From Winogradskyella aurantiaca (lineage in GTDB: Bacteria; Bacteroidota; Bacteroidia; Flavobacteriales; Flavobacteriaceae), in the NCBI RefSeq assembly GCF_003362725.1, contig NZ_QKTV01000008.1, positions 62,001 through 126,000 of the forward strand: a DNA stretch of 64,000 nucleotides, read 5' to 3'. How positions within the stretch are numbered: the first letter of the stretch is position 1; the number at the start of each line of letters is the position of its first letter. The notes under the pieces are model-generated. The model worked only from the letters and a program-made list of their open reading frames with translations. It had not been told where the DNA came from and did not search any database. Of this stretch, positions 8,714 to 17,016 are shown in pieces. A program made the translations under genes and the position numbers.

Positions 8714-9682
8714 ATGCATCAATCAAAAATCACCATCTTATCAATGTTACTCTCCGTGTGGGTCTTTGCTAAAGATGTAAAACCGCCCATTATATTTAGC
8801 AAGGCTGTTTATGTGAATGCCAATACAACACGGATTCCATTTAAAGTTATTGACCAATTAATCGTGGTGGAAGCTGATTTATTAGGTAGATCTGGAAATT
8901 TTATAATTGACACCGGTTCTTTGAATTTAATTCTCAACCAGCGTCATTTTATGGATCGTAAAACCTATGAACTGGATGGTATGGACCGATCAGGCGTACA
9001 TGCTTCTATGGACAATGTTAAGCAACAAGTCTTGAATGCCTTTCAAATGAATGCCATTACAGTAAAAAGTTTAAATGCTGACGTCATTGATCTCTCGCAT
9101 TTCGAGGATACCAAAAAAATGAAGTTATTAGGTATCATTGGTTACAGTGTTCTTAAGGATTTTGAGGTGTTTATTGATTTGTACCTAAACCAGATTACCT
9201 TGACCAAGGTTGATCGTCATGGAGAGCGCTTGACCAACAAGGTATATGCTGAAAAGATCATCGACTCTGTTGACTTTAAACTCAAGCGTCATAGTATCTT
9301 ATTAAATGGATTTATTGGAAAGCGACCTGCCAAATTTGTATTGGATACCGGTGCAGAATACAACCAATTAAACGAAAAGATTGACCCAAGTATAAAAGCC
9401 TTTTTTTACCCCACCAAAACCATGAAATTGTCAGATGCCAGTGGCAAATCTAAACAGGTGACCACTGGCAAACTGTATCGTGTTCAATTGAATGAATCCA
9501 TATACTTCGGCCCTATGAAAACGGTTTTAACTAACTTGCGTCAAATGAAGCAGGCTTTTGGCACCACTGCTGACGGCGTGCTTGGTTTTGAATTCTTTAA
9601 ACAACAACGAACAATTATAAACTACAAGAAACAGCAGTTATATTTTATTGCACAGCCAGTCATCATTGAAAATTCAAACTAA
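8714..9682 (+). CDS. Exported two-lobed aspartic protease-like protein (retropepsin/pepsin type)
   Basis: The 322-residue protein has an N-terminal signal peptide ending near VFA-K. It contains two aspartic protease active-site motifs: IIDTGS near residue 75 and VLDTGAE near residue 212. Each starts a retropepsin-like half followed by beta-rich sequence. Two DTG motifs in one chain would let a single polypeptide form the two-aspartate site that retroviral enzymes form by dimerising. Bacteroidota encode many such 'aspartyl protease family' proteins, mostly uncharacterised. The 3' end overlaps the next gene by 17 bp if that gene starts at the TTG at 9666, so the two are probably translated together. 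Confidence 0.82.
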   Translation: MHQSKITILSMLLSVWVFAKDVKPPIIFSKAVYVNANTTRIPFKVIDQLIVVEADLLGRSGNFIIDTGSLNLILNQRHFMDRKTYELDGMDRSGVHASMDNVKQQVLNAFQMNAITVKSLNADVIDLSHFEDTKKMKLLGIIGYSVLKDFEVFIDLYLNQITLTKVDRHGERLTNKVYAEKIIDSVDFKLKRHSILLNGFIGKRPAKFVLDTGAEYNQLNEKIDPSIKAFFYPTKTMKLSDASGKSKQVTTGKLYRVQLNESIYFGPMKTVLTNLRQMKQAFGTTADGVLGFEFFKQQRTIINYKKQQLYFIAQPVIIENSN

Positions 9683-10610
9683 AAAACATATCATCCTCTT
9701 TCTGTTTGGGCTTATGAGCTTCGCGTCCATAGCGCAATCCAAAACACGTCTTGGTTATCGAATCAATGGCGAATGGCTGACCTTTGTTTTTAATGTAGAA
9801 GACTACAGTAATATCACTGATTTTAATATCCCTGTTAGAGAAGTTTATGTAGCAGGTGAGTTCAACGACTGGTCCCCGAATTCCTGGTTAATGGAACAGG
9901 TAGAGAATGGCAATTATGAGCTAACAAAACCATTATCAGACTTTACAGGTGATTTTGACTGGGAGTTTAAATTTGTGGTGAACGGCGAGCATTGGGCAGA
10001 ACCAACAGACGAATTTGAAAATAAAATAACGGCCAGGTCTAAGTACGGAGATGAGATGCATGTCTATAACCTACGTCTGTACTCAGCCTTTGCTACCAAA
10101 TATGGAAATGTCACTTTTAATCTTAAGGGCTACTCCACTGCTAAAAAAGTAATTGTTAGCGGTACCTTTAATCGCTGGGATGAGACCAATTTTGTGATGT
10201 TACCAACCGATGATGGCTGGACCGTCACCTTACAATTGCGCCCAGACCGCTACGAATACAAATTCATTGTTGATGGAAAATGGATAGAAGACCCTGCTAA
10301 CCTGTCACTTGTTGAAAATGATCACGAGGGGTACAATTCGGTTATTGAGGTAACTAAAATGGTAGATTTTAAATTATGGGGTTATGAATATGCTGACACT
10401 GTTATTTTAAGTGGTGGTTTTAACGACTGGAATGAGCATGAAATAAAAATGCATAAAAAAGATGGTTACTGGATGGCTACTGTGGAATTAACTGGTGGCA
10501 AGCACCATTACAAGTTTATTGTGGATGGTGAGTGGATGACAGATCCTTACAATTCAGTAGCTGAGTATGACAGCCGAGGTAACATCAACTCCGTATGCAT
10601 GGTTAAGTAA
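9666..10610 (+). CDS. Exported protein with three glycogen-binding (CBM48/AMPK-type) modules
   Basis: After a signal peptide (KKHIILFLFGLMSFASIAQ) the protein consists of three consecutive modules of about 85-95 residues. Each contains the CBM48 signature: VAGEFNDWSP, VSGTFNRWDE and LSGGFNDWNE. These are followed by a G-x-Y/W strand and a (Y/F)KF-(I/V)V-(D/N)G-(E/K)-W ending with a DP or EP turn. CBM48/AMPK-beta modules bind alpha-glucans. No catalytic domain is present, so it looks like a binding or scaffold protein. The start is uncertain: TTG at 9666 gives the natural MK-type signal peptide, and another TTG lies in frame at 9648. Both starts overlap the upstream protease gene. The stop abuts the convergent helicase gene. 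Confidence 0.82.
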   Translation: MKIQTKKHIILFLFGLMSFASIAQSKTRLGYRINGEWLTFVFNVEDYSNITDFNIPVREVYVAGEFNDWSPNSWLMEQVENGNYELTKPLSDFTGDFDWEFKFVVNGEHWAEPTDEFENKITARSKYGDEMHVYNLRLYSAFATKYGNVTFNLKGYSTAKKVIVSGTFNRWDETNFVMLPTDDGWTVTLQLRPDRYEYKFIVDGKWIEDPANLSLVENDHEGYNSVIEVTKMVDFKLWGYEYADTVILSGGFNDWNEHEIKMHKKDGYWMATVELTGGKHHYKFIVDGEWMTDPYNSVAEYDSRGNINSVCMVK

Positions 10611-12953
10611 CTACCCTAACACCTCTAGCTTTGCAAAACGCAGCAGCAGCTTCTTATTACCGCCATTTTCAAACTTGATCTCAGCCTTGGTATCAGCACC
10701 CTGACCCTCAATCTTCAACACTTCACCCCGACCAAAACGCTGGTGGTTGACCATATTACCAACGGTGAGCTTGTTATCAAATAAATTAGTAGCCCCTTGA
10801 GATTTAGACAACGGCTTTAACTTCTTAGGAGGAGTAAACTTATTGGAAGTAGCAGGCTTATTAGCGGAGCGTTTTTGAGAGCGCTTCTGATCCACAGATT
10901 TTAGTTTCTCAGCCCAACTTGGTCTGGAGGGTTCCGGATCCCCAAAAATAGAAGCATCCAACATAGGATTAAAACGTTGTTCTTCAAATGGGGTAATGAC
11001 ATCCAGAAACTGATCATCAATCTCATCAATAAAGCGGCTTGGTTCAGCATCGATCAACTTTCCCCATCTGTAACGGTTAAGGGTGTAGGTTAAATAAGCT
11101 TGCTGTTCTGCTCGTGTTAGTGCCACATAAAACAACCGTCGTTCCTCTTCCAGCTCGCTACGTGTATTCATACTCATGGCACTGGGAAATAGATCCTCCT
11201 CCATTCCAACGATGAACACATGCGGAAACTCAAGTCCTTTGGCCAGGTGAATTGTCATTAAAGCTACATGATCCGGATCCCCTTTATCATTATCAAGGTC
11301 CGTGGCAAGAGCTACATCTTCAAGAAAATCTGGTAAAGAAGCTGTACTGTCGGCAATCTCCTTCTGACCTTCTACAAAGTCCTTTATTCCATTAAGCAAC
11401 TCTTCAATGTTCTCCATTTTGGCTACCCCTTCTGGTGTGCCGTCTTTATTATACTCACGAATTAATCCGGCAGTTTTAACCACATGCTCAGCCAATTCAA
11501 AGGCGTTGGCCCCCTCATTCATGACCTGAAAACTCTCAATCATGGTCTTAAAATCCCGCAGTTTATTCCGTGTACCAGAATTAACAGGTACAGACACATC
11601 GTCGATTCGCTTTAATATCTCAAATATGCTGAGGTCCAGTGAACTCGCTGCAACAACCAACTTGTCTATCGTGGTTTGTCCAATACCCCTTGCTGGAAAG
11701 TTGATAATGCGTTTTAAGGCCTCTTCATCATTTGGATTAACAATTAGCCTTAAATAGGACAGAACATCCTTAATTTCCTTGCGTTGATAGAATGAAAGAC
11801 CTCCGTAAATACGGTATTTAATATCCCGTTTCCGCAAGGCATCTTCAATAGCTCTGGATTGGGCGTTTGTTCTATACAAGACTGCAAAATCCTTGTTATG
11901 CAACTGCTGCTGCATTTTGGACTCGAAAATGGTACTCGCTACATAACGTCCTTCATCTCCATCGGTCATAAGACGATTGACCTTAATCTTAGCACCTTCA
12001 TCATTGGCGGTCCAAACGACTTTATCTAATTTATGCTGGTTCTTGTCTATAACGGAGTTAGCGGCATTTACTATGTTTTTAGTGGAACGGTAATTCTGTT
12101 CCAGGCGAAACACCTTCACTCCATCATAATCGCGCTGAAAATTGAGAATGTTATTAATGTTAGCCCCCCTAAAGGCGTAAATACTTTGAGCATCATCCCC
12201 AACCACACATATGTTCTGATAACGATCGGATAAGGCGCGTACAATTAAATACTGGGAGTGATTGGTGTCCTGATACTCATCCACCAAAATATATCGAAAC
12301 CGGTCCTGATATTTCATCAACACATCGGGAAACCTCGTTAGAAGCTCATTAGTCTTTAACAAAAGGTCATCAAAATCCATAGCTCCCGCTTTAAAACAGC
12401 GTTCTACATAATTTTGATAGATATCCCCAAGACGCGGGCGACGCGCAGCGGCATCGGCCTCCATAAGTTCAGGGTTGCTGAAATAGGCTTTTACCGTTAT
12501 GAGACTGTTCTTATAAGACGAAATTCGTGAGCGAATTTGTTTGGGTTTATACACGTCTTTATCTAGCCCCATTTCTTTGATAATAGAGGTGATCAAACGA
12601 TCGGAATCCTGGGTATCATAAATGGTAAAATTACTAGGGTAACCCAAGCGATCAGATTCAATTCTCAATATTTTGGCAAATACGGAGTGAAAGGTACCCA
12701 TCCAGAGATTTTTAGCTTCACTCTCCCCTACGATATCCGCAATACGACCCTTCATTTCTCGGGCAGCCTTATTGGTAAACGTAAGGGCCAGAATATTAAA
12801 TGGATCTACCCCTTGACTCATTAAGTAGGCAATGCGAAAGGTAAGCACCCTTGTTTTCCCTGATCCCGCACCAGCAATAACAATCATAGGCCCTTCCTTT
12901 TGCAAGGTAGGGGCTAATTGTGCATCGTTTAACTGACTTAAATAGGCTTCCAA
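10611..12953 (-). CDS. uvrD: UvrD/PcrA-type ATP-dependent 3'-5' DNA helicase
   Basis: This 780-residue superfamily 1A helicase has all the expected motifs: Walker A GAGSGKT near residue 30, the TFTNKAA motif, DEYQDTN (Walker B region), VGDDAQSIYAFRGA, RLEQNYRS, MTIHLAKGLEF and RRLFYVALTRA. The C-terminal tail ends in a Tudor-like module (GNMVNHQRFGRGEV...), as in PcrA/UvrD. The enzyme unwinds DNA in nucleotide excision repair, mismatch repair and replication-fork rescue. The start is a TTG at 12953 (MEAYLSQLNDAQ). An in-frame ATG that would keep this conserved N-terminus is absent. Confidence 0.93.
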   Translation of the reverse strand: MEAYLSQLNDAQLAPTLQKEGPMIVIAGAGSGKTRVLTFRIAYLMSQGVDPFNILALTFTNKAAREMKGRIADIVGESEAKNLWMGTFHSVFAKILRIESDRLGYPSNFTIYDTQDSDRLITSIIKEMGLDKDVYKPKQIRSRISSYKNSLITVKAYFSNPELMEADAAARRPRLGDIYQNYVERCFKAGAMDFDDLLLKTNELLTRFPDVLMKYQDRFRYILVDEYQDTNHSQYLIVRALSDRYQNICVVGDDAQSIYAFRGANINNILNFQRDYDGVKVFRLEQNYRSTKNIVNAANSVIDKNQHKLDKVVWTANDEGAKIKVNRLMTDGDEGRYVASTIFESKMQQQLHNKDFAVLYRTNAQSRAIEDALRKRDIKYRIYGGLSFYQRKEIKDVLSYLRLIVNPNDEEALKRIINFPARGIGQTTIDKLVVAASSLDLSIFEILKRIDDVSVPVNSGTRNKLRDFKTMIESFQVMNEGANAFELAEHVVKTAGLIREYNKDGTPEGVAKMENIEELLNGIKDFVEGQKEIADSTASLPDFLEDVALATDLDNDKGDPDHVALMTIHLAKGLEFPHVFIVGMEEDLFPSAMSMNTRSELEEERRLFYVALTRAEQQAYLTYTLNRYRWGKLIDAEPSRFIDEIDDQFLDVITPFEEQRFNPMLDASIFGDPEPSRPSWAEKLKSVDQKRSQKRSANKPATSNKFTPPKKLKPLSKSQGATNLFDNKLTVGNMVNHQRFGRGEVLKIEGQGADTKAEIKFENGGNKKLLLRFAKLEVLG

Positions 12954-13084
12954 ATGGACTAAATTTCAAAAAGTGAAATTACATATTCAACTAGGCATTA
13001 GCCAAAGGATTTCCTATTAGTTATAAACAATGGTCTAAACAGGGGAATAGACAAATTTCAATATATTAGTACAAAATAAAATCT

Positions 13085-14353
13085 ATGAAACAACTCCTAG
13101 TCCTTCTGTTACTGACCCCCTTTTTGAACTTTTCGCAAACATCAGTCGATAATGATATAGATGCCATTGAATCCAAGGTTATTGAGTGGCGCCGTGATTT
13201 CCATCAAAATCCAGAATTATCCAATCGTGAATTTATGACGGCCAGAAAAATTGCGCAACATTTAAGAGGGCTTGGGATGGAAGTAACTGTAGGAGTTGGA
13301 AAAACTGGTGTTGTAGGGCTTCTAAAAGGAGACCAGCCTGGTAAGGTTGTGGCACTACGAGCAGACATCGATGCTCTTCCAGTTACGGAACGCAACGACT
13401 TAGACTTTAAATCCACAGTAACCACCACCTTTTTAAATACCGAAACTGGGGTGATGCATGCCTGCGGTCATGATACCCACACTGCCATACTTATGGGAGT
13501 GGCCGAGGTATTGAGCAACAACAAAGACAAGATCAAGGGTACTGTTAAGTTTATCTTTCAACCGGCCGAAGAAGGCCCTCCACCAGGTGAAGAAGGAGGA
13601 GCTAAACTCATGATTAAAGAAGGAGTGCTTAAAAATCCAGATGTAGATGCTATTTTTGGATTACATATCAATTCTGAAACACCAGTTGGCACTATCAAAT
13701 ACAAAGACGGCGGTATCATGGCCGCTGTAGAACGTTTCGTTGTTAATGTTAAGGGTAAGCAAACCCATGGATCACAACCATGGTCAGGTGTGGATCCAAT
13801 ATTAATTTCAGCTAAGATCATAGATGGTTTCCAGACAATCATTAGTCGTGAAGCACGGTTAATTGATGAAGGAGCGGTAATTACAGTTGGTAAAATTACC
13901 GCAGGAACCCGTTTTAACATCATCCCTGAAAGTGCCGAACTTATTGGAACTGTGAGAACCCTGGATCCTAAAATGCGTGAAATGATTATTAGACGTATGA
14001 CCGAAATGAGCCAAACTATTGCTAAGGCTTATGGTGGTGAAGCGGAAATCTCGTTCCAGAGCAACACCTCTATTACCTTTAATGATCCAGCCTTAACAGC
14101 AGCCATGCTGCCCACCTTGCAAAAAGTAGCAGGAACTGATAATGTACAAATTATGAAGGCTACAACTGGCGGTGAGGATTTCTCATATTTTCAGGAAGAA
14201 GTCCCCGGAGTCTATTTCTTCATTGGTGGTATGACACCAGGAAGCACAGAAGCCTTTCCGCATCACACTCCCGATTTTAAAATTGATGAAGACGGGTTAA
14301 AACTAGGGGTCAAAGCACTAACACAACTCACTTTTGACTATTTAGACCAATAA
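13085..14353 (+). CDS. M20D family amidohydrolase/carboxypeptidase, exported
   Basis: The complete 422-residue enzyme has a signal peptide (MKQLLVLLLLTPFLNFSQ). M20D landmarks are ALRADIDALP, MHACGHDTHTA, FQPAEEG and GLHIN, then GGEDFSYF and HHTPDF near the C-terminus, which supply the remaining metal ligands. The dimerisation domain inserts between residues ~210 and ~325. Likely substrates are N-acyl amino acids or amide conjugates, but this cannot be fixed from sequence. It is the full-length paralogue of the truncated gene at 1-1056. The two lie 12 kb apart in opposite orientation. Confidence 0.92.
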   Translation: MKQLLVLLLLTPFLNFSQTSVDNDIDAIESKVIEWRRDFHQNPELSNREFMTARKIAQHLRGLGMEVTVGVGKTGVVGLLKGDQPGKVVALRADIDALPVTERNDLDFKSTVTTTFLNTETGVMHACGHDTHTAILMGVAEVLSNNKDKIKGTVKFIFQPAEEGPPPGEEGGAKLMIKEGVLKNPDVDAIFGLHINSETPVGTIKYKDGGIMAAVERFVVNVKGKQTHGSQPWSGVDPILISAKIIDGFQTIISREARLIDEGAVITVGKITAGTRFNIIPESAELIGTVRTLDPKMREMIIRRMTEMSQTIAKAYGGEAEISFQSNTSITFNDPALTAAMLPTLQKVAGTDNVQIMKATTGGEDFSYFQEEVPGVYFFIGGMTPGSTEAFPHHTPDFKIDEDGLKLGVKALTQLTFDYLDQ

Positions 14354-14397
14354 TGTCTTTTTAAGACCGTTACCATATACACTAACGAGATACATAC

Positions 14398-14919
14398 ATG
14401 AACACACAGAAATTTATTGAAATGTTCCTATACATGATTCCAGCGGTCATAACGGGAGCTATTGCCTACTATTTTTTTAAACAACATATTGAGAACGAAT
14501 ACAACCGAAGACGCTTTTTATTACAGAAAGCTATGCAACGTGAGGCCTTTCCATTACGGCTTCAGGCCTATGAGCGCATGGCTTTATTTCTAGAACGTAT
14601 TTCTCCGGCAAAATTATTAATTAGAGTACACCCAAATTCTTCTAATAAAGGGGATTATGAAAATTTACTTCAAGCAACAATTGAACAAGAATTTGAACAT
14701 AACCTATCGCAACAAATTTATGTAAGTGATGAATGTTGGAGTATTATAACCGCAGCAAAAAATGCTACAATTCAGCTCATACGCAAGTCCGCTATGTCGG
14801 ATAAAACCGATACCGCTAATAAGCTTAGAGAAGTCGTTTTAACCGACCTTATGGACAAGCAACCACCCAGTAATGCCGCTCTTTCTTTTATTAAAAAGGA
14901 AGTGGGGGAAATGTGGTAA
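14398..14919 (+). CDS. Conserved flavobacterial membrane-anchored protein, unknown function
   Basis: The 173-residue protein has one N-terminal transmembrane helix (residues ~10-27). A charged helix (EYNRRRF) follows, and then a mostly helical soluble domain with REAFPLRLQAYERM and ISPAKLLIRV segments. There is no signal-peptidase site, so it should stay anchored with the C-terminal part in the cytoplasm or periplasm. It follows the M20 gene by 44 bp on the same strand and may be co-transcribed. I recognise no named domain. Confidence 0.72.
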   Translation: MNTQKFIEMFLYMIPAVITGAIAYYFFKQHIENEYNRRRFLLQKAMQREAFPLRLQAYERMALFLERISPAKLLIRVHPNSSNKGDYENLLQATIEQEFEHNLSQQIYVSDECWSIITAAKNATIQLIRKSAMSDKTDTANKLREVVLTDLMDKQPPSNAALSFIKKEVGEMW

Positions 14920-14954
14920 AAGCACCTAGTGCAGGCAAGAGTAAGAGTTTTTGC

Positions 14955-14969
14955 ACCACCAAGGGTGGT
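14955..14969. terminator. Short hairpin between convergent genes (weak terminator candidate)
   Basis: ACCACC (14955-14960) and GGTGGT (14964-14969) form a 6-bp GC-rich stem around an AAG loop, between the gene ending at 14919 and the convergent gene ending at 14988. A T-tract is missing, so the call is weak. Confidence 0.3.
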
Positions 14970-14987
14970 TCATTTCCGAGTAGACCA

Positions 14988-16937
14988 CTACTCCATTCGC
15001 GTTTCCTTCGCAAACTTAACCAGGCGCCAGTTGTGATGGCTTTTGGCTTGTTCTAAATTAATCTTACAGGCATCGTTGCAAGCCTTCAACAGCTCGAGGT
15101 ATTGAAAGGTATCCATGCGTAGGTCCGCATTATACATGGGATTAGTATAGCTCACTAGCTCGTTATAGAGCTCTTGATTTTGATCCGATTGGTATTCAGG
15201 CGTATTCAAATTAAGAATCAACCATAACAACCGGACATTTTTCTTATGATTACCTTCAATAGACTTGGTCAAACTAAGGTATTTGGAACGATCAGCAGGA
15301 AAATTAACCCACAAATTGTATAAGGCGCTTTCCACAGTTTGATAGGACGGATCCTTTAAAAGTGTTTCATAGTCGCTCTTTAAGCCTTTAGGAATAGTTG
15401 TTACATACTGCGCAATAGCTCGTCGCACCTTATAACCGTTTTTAAATGTAGTTTTTGTAACCAGCCCAGGTTGCTGCGAAATCACCTTGATTTTAGCTTC
15501 ATCAGAAACCCCATACTTTAAATAATCTGCACATTTAGAGCTGTTGGCTGAACAATCAATCATTATATATTCATTAATATATTCAGACTGCTTCCGAAGA
15601 AGAGCTATTGCAGCCTCAAAAGGAAATCGTCTCTGAACGATCCACATTTCTTTGAATTCAGACAGATCCTCCTCGGTTTGCGCCTCTACAATAGACAAAA
15701 AATCATCCGTTTCAGCCGAACTAAACTCATAAGTTTTTAGATACGTATTGACAGCCCTTCTAAATGCTGCATTTCCAATTTGAGTACGCAAGGCGTGAAG
15801 CACCCAAGCACCGCGTTGATAGAACGTTAAACTGCTGGATTTTGGATTGAGAAGCGAAGTGCCATTACCTGCATCGTCCTGCCTGCCTAATTCCTGAGCC
15901 GACTGATACAATTGAAAATGATAATGATCATCTCCAAATAATTCTCTTTCAGCCAAAAGCGCGTAATAAGTAGCGAAACCTTCCTGTAACCAATGGTGCT
16001 CCCCGCTTTTAGCCGTTACTAAATCACCAAACCACTGGTGCGCCAATTCATGAGCATTCACATTGATATAATTAGCATCGTTATAACCAATTGAATCCAC
16101 CACAAAGGCATCAGAAAATATAGTAAGACTTGTATTCTCCATTCCTGCATAGAGAAAATCATGAACGGGAACCTGCCGATAAACCAGCCACGGATATTCA
16201 TACTCCAGCTCCTGCTCCATAAAATCAAAGATACCTTTTGAGTATCGGTATGTAGTTTCCAGCTCCTCTTGTTTCTCAGGATAATAATAGAGCTCAATGA
16301 GAGTGCCCAAATCAGACTTTTTTAAATCAACCTCATATTTACCAATGACCAGTGCCACTAAATAACTGGACATTGGTTTTTTCATAGAATAATGCCAAGC
16401 TTTCAATCCTTCCAATTCGTCTATTTTATCCAATTGACCGTTTGCAAGAACCTTGTAATCTTTATCAAATTGTATCTGCAAATCAAAAACAACCTTTTCG
16501 TTAACATCGTCAAAACTTGGCAACCAGTTACTGGTATACTTCCCCTGCCCTTGAGTCCAAATATGATAGTTACCATTTTTGGTTAAAAAGTACAGCGCCT
16601 TTTTAGGTACGGTTTCGTAATGCAGGTTATAGGTGTACATTTCACCAGGCACAAATTTGCCTTTAATCCAGATCTTTTGACCGTCATAGGAGTGTTTGAG
16701 GTCATAATTAATCCATTTGGTCGCATCACCATTACATACCTCAAAATTCTTGGCGTCAATAGACACCGAATCTACCGTTTGCAAAATCTTAAAGCTAATT
16801 GCTACTTGTCCTTTCACCTTGGCAGAATCAGGGACAAATTCTAAATCAGCTGATATTTGCTTAAAATCAACATATTCCGTTTGCTGTGCTTCCAACAGTA
16901 AAGACATAAAAACAAACAACACGACTAAAATTCTCAT
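14988..16937 (-). CDS. M1 family aminopeptidase, exported
   Basis: The 649-residue protein has a signal peptide (VLFVFMSLLLEAQ). The exopeptidase motif appears as YAGMENTS (GxMEN). The zinc site is HELAHQWFGDLV (HExxH) with the third ligand glutamate 18 residues further on in WLQEGFATYY. An N-terminal beta-saddle domain (residues ~20-200) precedes the thermolysin-like domain, as in gluzincins. M1 enzymes remove N-terminal residues from peptides. With a signal peptide, this one would act in the periplasm on imported peptides. It is transcribed divergently from recG. Confidence 0.92.
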   Translation of the reverse strand: MRILVVLFVFMSLLLEAQQTEYVDFKQISADLEFVPDSAKVKGQVAISFKILQTVDSVSIDAKNFEVCNGDATKWINYDLKHSYDGQKIWIKGKFVPGEMYTYNLHYETVPKKALYFLTKNGNYHIWTQGQGKYTSNWLPSFDDVNEKVVFDLQIQFDKDYKVLANGQLDKIDELEGLKAWHYSMKKPMSSYLVALVIGKYEVDLKKSDLGTLIELYYYPEKQEELETTYRYSKGIFDFMEQELEYEYPWLVYRQVPVHDFLYAGMENTSLTIFSDAFVVDSIGYNDANYINVNAHELAHQWFGDLVTAKSGEHHWLQEGFATYYALLAERELFGDDHYHFQLYQSAQELGRQDDAGNGTSLLNPKSSSLTFYQRGAWVLHALRTQIGNAAFRRAVNTYLKTYEFSSAETDDFLSIVEAQTEEDLSEFKEMWIVQRRFPFEAAIALLRKQSEYINEYIMIDCSANSSKCADYLKYGVSDEAKIKVISQQPGLVTKTTFKNGYKVRRAIAQYVTTIPKGLKSDYETLLKDPSYQTVESALYNLWVNFPADRSKYLSLTKSIEGNHKKNVRLLWLILNLNTPEYQSDQNQELYNELVSYTNPMYNADLRMDTFQYLELLKACNDACKINLEQAKSHHNWRLVKFAKETRME

Positions 16938-17016
16938 TTAAGACTATATTTAGACACAGAGCAATGTACAACAAATACCATTCCATCAAAAGCCAATATT
17001 TTGGTAAATTCGCCCC

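Noticed and set aside
13558-13923. 121-codon minus-strand frame
   Set aside because: Shadow of the complete M20 gene. It resembles the frame at 461-928 only because the two real genes are paralogues.
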